DNA from: Bacillota bacterium
GTDB taxonomy: Bacteria > Bacillota > Clostridia > Oscillospirales > Oscillospiraceae
Length of the DNA: 32,073 bases
Direction of reading: 5' to 3'
Assembly: GCA_029224785.1 (NCBI GenBank)
Contig: JAQXVF010000079.1
Span: forward strand, 1-32,073
Below, piece after piece: positions 24,997 through 31,927 of this stretch (position 1 is its first letter; the number at the start of each line of letters is the position of its first letter). The notes under the pieces are model-generated. The model had not been told where the DNA came from, made no database searches, and saw only the letters and a list, made by a program, of their open reading frames with translations. The translations under genes were made by a program, and so were the position numbers.

Positions 24997-26630
24997 CCTT
25001 TTCCTATCCCAACGCTTCCCGGCCCGCCTTGGATCACATTGACCTCACCATCGAAAAAGGGGAGTATGTGGTGCTGTGCGGCCAGTCCGGCAGCGGAAAA
25101 ACCACGCTTCTGCGTCACCTGAAATCTGTTCTGACGCCTCACGGCAGGAAAAGCGGGACCATCCTGTTCAACGGAACTCCGCTGGAACAGGTGACTCCTT
25201 TGGAGCAGGCATCCGGAATCGGCTTTGTCATGCAGGATCCGGACGATCAGATCGTCACCGACAAGGTCTGGCATGAGCTGGCCTTCGGACTGGAGAGTCT
25301 GGGCGTGGATCAGAAGATCATGCGCCTGCGGGTGGCGGAGATGGCAAGCTATTTCGGCATCCAGAGCTGGTTCCATCGGGAGGTGTCCACCCTGTCCGGC
25401 GGACAGAAGCAGCTTCTGAACCTGGCCTCCATCATGGCCATGCAGCCGGAGGTGCTGATCCTGGACGAGCCGACCAGCCAGTTGGATCCCATTGCCGCAT
25501 CGGACTTTCTGAACACGGTGCGAAAGATCAATATCGAATTGGGCACCACCATTCTCATTACGGAACATCGGCTGGAGGATGTGTATCACAGTGCAGACCG
25601 GGTGATCGTCATGGAAAACGGTGCGGTTACCGCCAATGATGCTCCCCGGAAGGTGGGTGCCATGCTGCGGGCACAGAACAGCCCGATGCTGGCGGCCCTG
25701 CCGACCCCTGTCCGGGTGTTCTATGGCTCGGGCGCTCAGGGGGACTGCCCGCTGACGGTCCGGGAAGGGCGGAGCTGGCTGACAAAAACCTTAGAGAACC
25801 GGCCTCTGACCGTCATCCAGCCTGCTTTTGAACCAGCCACGGAGAAAACGGAAGATCCGGTGCTGAAGGTCAAGGAAGCCTGGTTCCGGTACGAAAAAGA
25901 GGGGCCGGATGTCCTGCGGGGCGTCAGCCTTACGGTGCCGAAAGGGAAGCTTCTGGCGATTGTGGGAGGAAACGGTGCCGGAAAATCCACCACGCTGAAA
26001 ACACTCTGCGGCATCTGCAGGCCCTACCGGGGCAGTGTGGAGGTTTTCGGGAAGCCCGTGAAAAAGTATGGGGCAGGGGACTTGTTCCGGAACTGCCTGG
26101 CAATGCTCCCTCAGGATCCCAAAAGTCTGTTTGTGAAGAAAACGGTTTTGGAGGAGCTTCTGGAAATGTGCTCCGACAGAGATAAGGTCCAGTCCGTCGC
26201 AGCCGTGTGTCAGGTGGAAAACCTTCTTCAGGCCCATCCCTACGATCTGTCCGGCGGCGAACAGCAGCGGGCTGCACTGGCAAAGGTGCTGCTGACAGAG
26301 CCGAGGCTTCTGCTGCTGGACGAGCCTACCAAGGGGCTGGATGGCTTCTTCAAGATCCGGTTTGCATCGATCCTGGACAGACTGAAAAAGGACGGGATCA
26401 CCATTGTCATGGTATCCCACGATGTGGAGTTCTGCGCAGAGTATGCCGATCTGGTCAGTATGTTCTTTGACGGCCAGATCCTCACCACCGATACACCTCA
26501 CCGCTTCTTCGGTCAGAACAGCTTTTACACCACAGCGGCAAACCGCATGAGCCGGTGTGTATTCCAAAATGCCGTTACAGCCGGTGATGTGGTGGACCTG
26601 TACCGCAGAAACACGGAGAACAGAGAATGA
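24969..26630 (+). CDS. ECF transporter fused ATPase (A1-A2)
   Basis: Both ECF ATPase domains are joined in one 553-residue chain. The N-terminal domain has Walker A GQSGSGKTT (38-46), LSGGQ and LILDEP. The C-terminal domain has Walker A GGNGAGKST (near 333), LSGGEQQ and LLLLDEP. Many systems encode EcfA1 and EcfA2 separately, so this fused, dedicated arrangement suggests a group I ECF transporter serving one vitamin. ATG 24969 has AAGGAGG seven bases upstream inside the end of ecfT. The stop overlaps the S-subunit start in ATGA. Confidence 0.93.
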   Translation: MAHFHIRDLTFSYPNASRPALDHIDLTIEKGEYVVLCGQSGSGKTTLLRHLKSVLTPHGRKSGTILFNGTPLEQVTPLEQASGIGFVMQDPDDQIVTDKVWHELAFGLESLGVDQKIMRLRVAEMASYFGIQSWFHREVSTLSGGQKQLLNLASIMAMQPEVLILDEPTSQLDPIAASDFLNTVRKINIELGTTILITEHRLEDVYHSADRVIVMENGAVTANDAPRKVGAMLRAQNSPMLAALPTPVRVFYGSGAQGDCPLTVREGRSWLTKTLENRPLTVIQPAFEPATEKTEDPVLKVKEAWFRYEKEGPDVLRGVSLTVPKGKLLAIVGGNGAGKSTTLKTLCGICRPYRGSVEVFGKPVKKYGAGDLFRNCLAMLPQDPKSLFVKKTVLEELLEMCSDRDKVQSVAAVCQVENLLQAHPYDLSGGEQQRAALAKVLLTEPRLLLLDEPTKGLDGFFKIRFASILDRLKKDGITIVMVSHDVEFCAEYADLVSMFFDGQILTTDTPHRFFGQNSFYTTAANRMSRCVFQNAVTAGDVVDLYRRNTENRE

Positions 26631-27331
26631 AAAAAACAACAGTATGCAATCTTGTGCTGATCTTTCTGCTGATTCCCGGAACGTTGTATCTGGGTTCCCG
26701 GATGACCGGGCGGTGGTACTATGCCACCAGTACGCTGATGATCATGGAGACCATGCTCCCTTTCTTCCTGGCCTTTGAAACCCGAAAGCCCCAGGCTCGG
26801 GAACTGGTGACCCTTGCGGTGATGTGTGCCCTGGCAGTGGCATCCCGGGTGGTGGTCATGATCCCCGGCTTTAAGCCGATTACCGGCATCATCATGATTA
26901 CAGGCATTGCCTTCGGGCCGGAGGCGGGCTTCATGGCAGGCGCCATCAGCGTCTTTGCCAGCAATTTCTTCTTCAGTCAGGGACCCTGGACGCCCTGGCA
27001 GATGATGGCCTATGGCTTCGGCGGCTTTGCAGCCGGCCTGGTTTTCCACAGAAGAAAGCATCAGAATCCCATCGTACTGGCAGTTTTCGGCTTTCTGACC
27101 ATTCTTCTGGCGGTGGGGCCCCTGCTGGATACCTGCACCGTGTTCACCACCGGCAGCAAAATCACCCGGAAGTTCGTGCTGGCGGTGTATGCAGCGGGTT
27201 TTCCTTACAATCTGAACCATGCCATTGCCTGCGCTCTGACCATGCTGCTGTTTGGAAAGCCGCTGCTTTCCAAGCTGGACCGGCTGAAGACCAAATACGG
27301 TATGATGGATGTCCGGGAGGAGAACCCATGA
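26627..27331 (+). CDS. ECF transporter S component, probably for cobamides
   Basis: Membrane substrate-binding subunit, 234 aa, with about six hydrophobic helices. Segments such as ITGIIMITGIAFGPEAGF and SQGPWTPWQMMAYGFGGFAAGL are typical of the S-component group that includes the cobalamin-specific CbrT of lactobacilli. The N-terminus MKKTTVCNLVLIFLLIPGT carries an extra hydrophobic segment. It overlaps the ATPase stop and the next start by ATGA junctions, so the four genes are tightly coupled. Cobamide specificity is inferred from the riboswitch and operon partners, not from a defined binding motif. Confidence 0.88.
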   Translation: MKKTTVCNLVLIFLLIPGTLYLGSRMTGRWYYATSTLMIMETMLPFFLAFETRKPQARELVTLAVMCALAVASRVVVMIPGFKPITGIIMITGIAFGPEAGFMAGAISVFASNFFFSQGPWTPWQMMAYGFGGFAAGLVFHRRKHQNPIVLAVFGFLTILLAVGPLLDTCTVFTTGSKITRKFVLAVYAAGFPYNLNHAIACALTMLLFGKPLLSKLDRLKTKYGMMDVREENP

Positions 27332-28083
27332 ACAGAGAAAAGATCCATTTGTCGACCATAGATGAAAATGCCCACCGGGTAGCCGCAGAGTATGGTCTGG
27401 GGCTGGAGATCGCCGAGTTTTGCACGCCCTGGCTGCTGGATACGGAGTTTTCCCAGGCGGATCCGGTCATCCGGGAGAAGATGAAGTGCTCCAGGCGGTT
27501 TGTGCTCCACGCGCCCTTCAGCGAGATGTTTCCCTGCGCCATTGATCCCAAGGTCCGCCAGGTGACGGCGGAACGGTTCCGGCAGGTCATTGCGGTCGCA
27601 GGCAGATACGGCATTTCCAAGATCGTCGCTCACGGGGGCTACAATCCCAGGATCTATTTTCCAATCTGGTACACCGAGCAATCGGTGCTGTTCTGGCGGG
27701 AGTTTGTCAGCCAGATCCCGGAGGGTATGGTATTCTGCCTGGAAAACGTGTTTGAAGAGGAGCCGGAGATGCTGGCGGAGATCGTCAGACAGGTTCATGA
27801 CCCCCGGATTCGGATGTGCCTGGATGTAGGCCATGTAAATGCCTATTCCCATATCCCCGCAGCGCAATGGCTGGAGAGCTGCGCGGAACTGATCGAGCAT
27901 TTTCACATCCACAACAATCACAGCAGCCGGGATTCCCACAGCCAGCTTTGGGAGGGAAACCTTCCGATGAGGCAGCTGCTTTCTTCCATGGAGGAGAAGT
28001 GCCCCAACGCAACGTGGACGCTGGAGATTCCGGACGGCGCTCCTTCTGTCCGGTGGCTGTTGGAAGAAGGACTTTGCGGGTAA
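27328..28083 (+). CDS. TIM-barrel (AP endonuclease 2 superfamily) protein, candidate cobamide hydrolase CbiR
   Basis: The 251 residues resemble the sugar phosphate isomerase/AP endonuclease 2 fold: strands and metal-type residues in FVLHAPF, IVAHGGYNP, CLENVFEE, RMCLDVGHVNAYS and HFHIHNN. It is the last gene of the riboswitch-controlled ECF operon, with an ATGA overlap to the S component. CbiR, a cobamide-remodelling amidohydrolase described in Akkermansia, belongs to this superfamily and fits the context well: it would remove the lower ligand part of imported cobamides for salvage. A sugar isomerase would not explain the setting. The CbiR call is inference; residue-level confirmation was not possible. 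Confidence 0.8.
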   Translation: MNREKIHLSTIDENAHRVAAEYGLGLEIAEFCTPWLLDTEFSQADPVIREKMKCSRRFVLHAPFSEMFPCAIDPKVRQVTAERFRQVIAVAGRYGISKIVAHGGYNPRIYFPIWYTEQSVLFWREFVSQIPEGMVFCLENVFEEEPEMLAEIVRQVHDPRIRMCLDVGHVNAYSHIPAAQWLESCAELIEHFHIHNNHSSRDSHSQLWEGNLPMRQLLSSMEEKCPNATWTLEIPDGAPSVRWLLEEGLCG

Positions 28084-28256
28084 GGCGCTTTTTCCAAAAA
28101 TCTGTGTGAAACCCCCACCCTTCTGTCCCGGACAAGAAGGGGGATTCCCTGTTCGGAACATTGGCGCTTGGAATCCTTTCGCGGGCTGAAAAAGTGTCCC
28201 CGGACACGATGGATCCCTCGCTTTGCACGGGCCGCCTTTTCGAGGCCACCTCTGCA

Positions 28257-28289
28257 AAAAAATGCTCCGGCATGAGCCGGAGCATTTTT
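28257..28289 (+). terminator. Strong rho-independent terminator after the ECF operon
   Basis: GCTCCGGC and GCCGGAGC with loop ATGA, flanked by AAAAAT and ATTTTTC, give a long stem usable in both directions. It lies about 175 bp after the last gene. The sequence between (28084-28256) holds a weak imperfect hairpin near 28120-28143 and no gene. Confidence 0.9.
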
Positions 28290-28300
28290 CGTGCGAAAGA

Positions 28301-28667
28301 GCGACCAAAGGTCGCAGAATCAAGGTAAAAGTAAGCAAAAGTAGTGTGACTGCTCTGTTCGACAAATTGGAATTTGTCTGGCAGCGGCACTTGCCTCTCC
28401 CTTTGGGAGAGGCAAGCGCAGGGGGGCGGAGAGGGCCCTCTCAGTCACGGCCAAGGCCGTGCCAGCTCCCCCAAAGGGGGAGCCAAGACCTCGTCAAATT
28501 CAAGTTTCGCACTGGCACGGGAGCGCCCAAGGCTCCCTTGTGTAAAGGGTAAGCGAAGCGCAGTCGCGGAAGTGAATGACAGCCCGGTGGGCTGTCAGAG
28601 CCGCGACCGGGCCGCCCGCAGGCGGCTGTCAGCGAAGCTGACTGAGGGATTGACAACCCCTCCGCCC
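28301..28667. repeat. Hairpin-dense intergenic repeat cluster (MITE/REP-like)
   Basis: At least eight perfect short palindromes are packed here: GCGACC/GGTCGC (28301-28315), GACAAATT/AATTTGTC (28361-28378), an 11-bp TTGCCTCTCCC stem (28391-28415), CACGGCC/GGCCGTG (28446-28461), GCTCCCCC/GGGGGAGC (28465-28483), TGACAGCCC/GGGCTGTCA (28577-28597), GCCGCC/GGCGGC (28611-28626) and GTCAGC/GCTGAC (28628-28642). It has no protein-like reading frame. From memory, phrases such as 'CCCTCTCAGTCACGGCC' and 'AGCTCCCCCAAAGGGGGAGCC' recur between genes in gut Clostridia, so I read it as a non-autonomous mobile repeat. It ends where the restriction-gene homology begins. Confidence 0.75.
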
Positions 28668-28916
28668 CTGCATATTCCGTACATTCAAAGTGAGCTGTTC
28701 GGAGGTTAGTTGCAGGCGGGCGTTCTCAAAACCAACGGCATAATCTTCTGCAGCATCGGGCTGATCGAACATGGTAATCTGCTGATTCCTCGGCTCTTGT
28801 TTGCCGAGGTCGCGCACATACTTGACCCGCTCTTGAAAGGGCTGGCCGTCAAAGATGTTTACGACGCTGTTCACCGCATCGGTTTGGTATTGTTGTATCT
28901 TAAACTGGAATTTCAT
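28668..28916 (-). pseudogene. N-terminal stub of a type III restriction endonuclease (Res) subunit
   Basis: About 80 residues beginning MKFQFKIQQYQTDAVNSVV followed by FDGQPFQERVKYVRDLG match the characteristic start of type III restriction Res subunits, helicase-nucleases of about 900-1000 aa. Homology ends at LTLNVRNMQ near 28668, exactly where the hairpin repeat begins, and neither the helicase motifs nor the nuclease domain follow. GGAG lies eight bases before the ATG. A mod methyltransferase gene is not present in the window. Insertion of the repeat, with deletion of the rest, is the simplest account. Confidence 0.75.
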
Positions 28917-28939
28917 AACTGTGTCTCCGTTTCGGTGAC

Positions 28940-29988
28940 TTAGGAAGTCGGGTTCTTCGTATCGCAGATATAGGAACACGGATAGCCGTTCTCAACACAG
29001 AACTTTTCTGCTTTGGATTTGGACTCAACCAAGATGCGTATTTCATGCTTCCGTTGAGGCATGCTGTTGCTATGAACGGCTGCCGAAATAATGTTTCTTA
29101 TTGCTGCAATACCGACAGTTTTCGGGATCTCGATTTCAATCAAATCGCTTGGCAAGTTAGAAAGGAACTTTTGATTCTTCTCGGGGATTCGAATACGCTG
29201 CACACCGCAATCATCGAATGCACCGACCTCAATAACCTTAATCGGCGTGGGGAAAGTGATAGCTTTCAGCGTGCTGCACTTATAAAAACAATATCTCGGC
29301 AGGGTTTCTTTGGTATTATAAAAACGATTTCTCTCAATGCTTTACAGCAACTAAAGTGTACAGCACCTTCCAATGCTACATCAGGATGCAGCGACACTTC
29401 TGTTAAGTTAGGGCAGTTTGAGAATGCACTGCTGTTGATTACCTTCACTGTGTTCGGGATGGAAATAGAGTGAAGATTCACGCAGGCATTAAATGCAGAA
29501 TCGGCAATCTCCGTTACGCCATCAAGGACAGAGGAATCGACGCATCCGTGGCTTTGTGGGCAACGTACCAGAATGGAACCGTCCTTGGAATATAGAATAC
29601 CGTTTTTTTCTGAGAAGAAGGGATTTTGACTGCTGACATGAATAGCTTTCAAGTTGTAACAGCATTGGAAGCAATCCGGGTCGATATATTCGACTCCTGC
29701 GGGAATTGTAATTTCCTCCAACAAATCACAATCACGAAAGGCGGCTTCCATTCGTTTCAGAGTGTCGGGAAGGCATACGCTTTTGATGGGAACGCAGAAC
29801 TTCCGCCCGAATCCAAACTGCAAAGGTGTGCGTTGGTCATAGAACGCATATTCCTTGATGCACGTTACCGGCTTGCCGTGAATCTCTGCCGGAACGACAA
29901 CATTTTCGTCTTGACCATAATAATATGAGATTGCAACTTCGTCTTCCGTTTCGTGGATACGGAAGTTGTCAACGTTCATTTGTTTCAT
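28940..29988 (-). pseudogene. BspA-type leucine-rich repeat (LRR_5) protein, frameshifted
   Basis: The first frame (29988 to 29266, 240 aa) has LRR_5 repeats such as LKRMEAAFRDCDLLEEITIPAG and CVNLHSISIPNTVKVINSSAF. It then loses sense after CKALREIVF. The repeats continue in the next frame (YNTKETLPRYCFYKCSTL, VIEVGAFDDCGVQRIRIP) to the stop at 28940, with no internal stop. The switch falls at a run of five A (29320-29324; T on the coding strand), where one more base would restore a protein of about 349 aa. There is no signal peptide, so it may be cytoplasmic. It has its own promoter. Sequencing error, true mutation or slippage are all possible. Confidence 0.8.
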
Positions 29989-30108
29989 TTTACAGTACCT
30001 TCCTTGTTGTGCTGGGGCTGTATGTCTCGAATATCTGCTCGAAGTTGGTTGCTACGCTGTCGGTCGCAAAACCGCTGTCACGGAACACGTCATAATTACA
30101 CATTCAAA

Positions 30109-30137
30109 AGTATAGCACGCTCTTTGTCAAATCACAA
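30109..30137 (-). promoter_or_regulatory. Promoter for the leucine-rich repeat gene
   Basis: Minus strand TTGTGA, 17-base spacer, TATACT, leaving a leader of about 115 nt before the ATG at 29988, which has AGGAAGG upstream. Confidence 0.65.
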
Positions 30138-30199
30138 GATTTTACCTCGCCAATTCTGCGCAGCTTGTGACTTATTCTTCCTGTGGTCGGTTATTTTAT

Positions 30200-30222
30200 A
30201 GTTCAAATCCCGTCGGGTGCTG
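30200..30222 (+). other. Possible 3' tRNA fragment (T-loop and acceptor strand)
   Basis: GTTCAAATCCCGTCGGGTGC looks like the T-loop, the 3' side of the T-stem and the acceptor strand of a tRNA. The preceding bases do not pair to complete a T-arm, so at most a short att-type remnant survives. The match is short and could be chance. The surrounding interval 29989-30472 holds no supported gene. Confidence 0.3.
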
Positions 30223-30291
30223 TTTTGCCAGCTTCTTTGCTCTGTAAAGAAACGCGAAAAGTATTGCGCCTGTTTGACCGCCGAAAAGCAA

Positions 30292-30338
30292 AAAACAGGG
30301 GCTGGTGCAGTCTGATCGACCGTTCCAACCCCTGTTTT
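30292..30338. terminator. Long-range inverted repeat, possible terminator
   Basis: AAAACAGGGG and CCCCTGTTTT pair across 27 bases. The arms end in A or T on either strand, as in bidirectional terminators. It lies in the gap between the leucine-rich repeat gene and the AbiEi-like gene. Confidence 0.5.
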
Positions 30339-30384
30339 AGTGGTATTTTCCCGTGTTTAGGGCTATTTTGCCCCGAAAAGGATG

Positions 30385-30423
30385 AAAAAACCTCTCTTGT
30401 CTTGGTAGGCAAAAGAGGTTTCT
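30385..30423 (-). terminator. Rho-independent terminator after the AbiEi-like gene
   Basis: AACCTCT and AGAGGTT stem with a loop of about 18 nt, followed on the minus strand by TTTTTT. It lies 50 bp past the stop at 30473. Confidence 0.8.
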
Positions 30424-30472
30424 TTCGTGGCATATGCGAAGGGATTCGAATCGGATTTATCAATCTCGAACA

Positions 30473-31072
30473 TCACAGCCAAACGCCTATCAAATCTTTT
30501 GCCAGCTTCTTTACACGCAGAGGTCCGGCATATTCCATCAGCTTTGGGATGCTCTTTTTCGGATCTGTGATATATTTACGAATTGCTTTGTTGAATATCT
30601 CTTTGTCCATCTTATTGCGATAGCGCAGGCAATCGCAAATGAGACGTTCCTTATCATAAATACGAATGGCATGACCGTCCATGGTTCCAGTTATCAGCCC
30701 CAGCTCCAGTACGGCAGGCTCCACGTAATACGGTTTTACGAAGGGATAGTCAATTTTAAATCGGGATTTGCCGGAGTCTTTGCTGACTGCCAGATGCCAA
30801 TTGCTTGGAGTACGATCGCTATAACCGTAATAACGAAGCGCTGTGTCCATGCAGAGTATGGCATCAGGAAACAGGTGAATCACAGTTCTCACTTCGCTGA
30901 AATCGTCCGGATCGATCCACTGATAATAGCCTCTGCGGATTTTTTCCACGTAACCGTCTGCGATCAGCTTTTCACGTTGCGGATAGAATATCTTTTCCTC
31001 TGCAAGCTGCGTGGTACGCATCATGCCGCCGTATTTATCGAATATGCTCTTATAATATTGGACATCGTGCAT
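30473..31072 (-). CDS. AbiEi-family antitoxin-like transcriptional regulator
   Basis: 199 residues with the N-terminal winged-helix of type IV antitoxins (FDKYGGMMRTTQLAEEKIFY, then LIADGYVEKIRRGYYQWI) and the C-terminal AbiEi-type domain (HLAVSKDSGK, IRIYDKERLICDCLRYR). In AbiE systems this protein represses its operon and neutralises AbiEii, a nucleotidyltransferase toxin encoded directly downstream. Here a terminator follows 50 bp after the stop and no toxin gene is found, so it is an orphan or a remnant. Its promoter is near-consensus, so it is probably expressed. Confidence 0.85.
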   Translation of the reverse strand: MHDVQYYKSIFDKYGGMMRTTQLAEEKIFYPQREKLIADGYVEKIRRGYYQWIDPDDFSEVRTVIHLFPDAILCMDTALRYYGYSDRTPSNWHLAVSKDSGKSRFKIDYPFVKPYYVEPAVLELGLITGTMDGHAIRIYDKERLICDCLRYRNKMDKEIFNKAIRKYITDPKKSIPKLMEYAGPLRVKKLAKDLIGVWL

Positions 31073-31135
31073 AGCTCACAGTCCTCTCTAAATTCAATCT
31101 GATCGCTCAATAAAGCGGATATTTTTGTATTATCT

Positions 31136-31164
31136 ATTATAGTCAAAACGCTTAGAACAGTCAA
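31136..31164 (-). promoter_or_regulatory. Promoter for the AbiEi-like gene
   Basis: Minus strand TTGACT, 17-base spacer, TATAAT, about 63 bases before the ATG at 31072. Confidence 0.82.
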
Positions 31165-31216
31165 TTCAATTTTGATAGCAAATTTGCTTTCGAGCGGATA
31201 TTTTGAAATAATATTC

Positions 31217-31245
31217 TTGATTTATTATGACCAATAAGGTACAAT
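31217..31245 (+). promoter_or_regulatory. Promoter for the small DUF7695-like gene
   Basis: TTGATT (31217-31222), 17-base spacer, TACAAT (31240-31245), 35 bases before the ATG at 31281. Confidence 0.75.
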
Positions 31246-31280
31246 ATAGGAACTAATAATTATCACTTGTGAGGTTATCT

Positions 31281-31493
31281 ATGGTAATCATCAAGAACGC
31301 TATTCGCTGCAATCGTTGCGGCGATAAAATTGAATCGACGGGTACACACCAGTTTGTGACCTGCAGCTGTGGTGCCTGCTCGGTAGATGGTGGCCACGAG
31401 TATCTTCGCAGGTGCGCTCCGTCCGAAAACGACTTCACCGATATTTCGATCGTAGAAACAGAAAAAGACGCGGGCGCCGCGTCTTCTAAATAG
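31281..31493 (+). CDS. Small DUF7695-like zinc-ribbon protein
   Basis: A 70-residue protein with Cys-x2-Cys (RCNRCGD) and Cys-x-Cys-x2-Cys (CSCGAC) followed by SVDGGHEYLRRC, a pattern I associate with small uncharacterised proteins now grouped as DUF7695 and often found on mobile elements. Function is unknown. I chose ATG 31281 (MVIIKNAIRC) with GTGAGGT upstream; a slightly longer frame starts at 31269. It has its own promoter. A GC hairpin (GACGCGG/CCGCGTC) overlaps its last codons and may act as terminator. The next 190 bp to the tRNA half hold no gene. Confidence 0.75.
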   Translation: MVIIKNAIRCNRCGDKIESTGTHQFVTCSCGACSVDGGHEYLRRCAPSENDFTDISIVETEKDAGAASSK

Positions 31494-31517
31494 TAGCTTT
31501 GTTCGGTTTTGAATAAA

Positions 31518-31549
31518 TGGTGCCATTTTTGGCACCCTGCATGGTACCA
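31518..31549. repeat. GGYACC motifs near the right tRNA half
   Basis: TGGTGCC (31518-31524), GGCACC (31531-31536) and GGTACCA (31543-31549) lie 130-165 bp before the tRNA core at 31681. They resemble the repeats at 260-290 beside the left tRNA halves. Candidate integrase arm sites; inferred. Confidence 0.45.
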
Positions 31550-31680
31550 CGCGCTCAGGACTTGCTGTAAAATCTGCGAAAGTTACGAAAAACAGCTTGG
31601 TTTTGACCTTAAACCCCTGAAAAATATGGATTTTATGCAAGAAACGGATATTGCAGACCCCTTCAAGGGGATAGGTCAGG

Positions 31681-31726
31681 CCTCCTAAGCGGTAGGTCGG
31701 GTGTTCGAATCGCGCCGGGCGCGCCA
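31681..31726 (+). other. Detached 3' half of a tRNA-Arg(CCT), att-type remnant
   Basis: From the anticodon loop CTCCTAA (31682-31688) the sequence continues as a tRNA: GCGGT, variable loop, T-loop TTCGAAT, acceptor strand CGGGCGC and encoded CCA (31724-31726). That is positions 32-76, 45 nt. Upstream there is no D-arm or acceptor strand. One T-stem pair is mismatched, so it is probably non-functional. Its acceptor strand pairs with the 5' half at 381-420. It is followed by a tRNA-style terminator. Confidence 0.82.
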
Positions 31727-31727
31727 A

Positions 31728-31758
31728 AACACCCGAGATCGTTGTGATCTCGGGTGTT
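31728..31758 (+). terminator. Terminator after the tRNA 3' half
   Basis: AACACCCGAGATC and GATCTCGGGTGTT form a 13-bp stem with loop GTTGT, followed by TATGCTTT. It is probably the original tRNA gene terminator. Confidence 0.88.
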
Positions 31759-31789
31759 TATGCTTTATATAGAAAACAAATCAAACGAT

Positions 31790-31926
31790 GGCTTTTCAAA
31801 ACGGTTATATGGCTTCCCGTCCAGCCCTATTCTGCTTGACCGCATGAACCTCTCAGCCCGGAACGGTTGGCTGGACGAGGAAGGCCGTGTCTATATCATA
31901 TTCACCATAGAAGAAATCAAAGGTGC
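31790..31926 (+). pseudogene. Fragment of a RepA_N-type replication initiator
   Basis: One frame encodes LLDRMNLSARNGWLDEEG followed by RVYIIFTIEEIK. This is the highly recognisable N-terminal winged-helix segment of replication initiator A proteins of Firmicutes plasmids and Tn1549-like integrative elements. No start codon fits upstream, the preceding residues do not match well, and the homology stops where the rubrerythrin gene ends. About 40 residues remain of a protein that is normally several hundred long. It is evidence that a conjugative or plasmid-like element was once inserted beside the tRNA-Arg. Confidence 0.65.
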
Positions 31927-31927
31927 G

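Noticed and set aside
28301..28642. CRISPR array
   Set aside because: The repeats are individual palindromes of different sequence, not regularly spaced identical repeats with spacers; no cas gene is nearby.
28223..28709. Plus-strand frames of about 110 codons across the hairpin cluster
   Set aside because: They follow the palindromic repeat, have biased low-information composition and lack ribosome binding sites.
30203..30463. 86-codon minus-strand frame downstream of the AbiEi-like gene, considered as its toxin partner
   Set aside because: It is far too short for AbiEii, has no nucleotidyltransferase motif, and runs through two terminator hairpins.
30448..30463. T-arm-like sequence (GATTCGAATCCC on the minus strand)
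   Set aside because: Only about a dozen bases match a tRNA T-loop region, with no stem or acceptor partner; chance is sufficient.
31275..31727. Minus-strand frame beginning MARPARFEHPTYRLGG
   Set aside because: This type of peptide arises from reading the 3' part of a tRNA backwards. It overlaps the tRNA half and the DUF7695-like gene and has no ribosome binding site.
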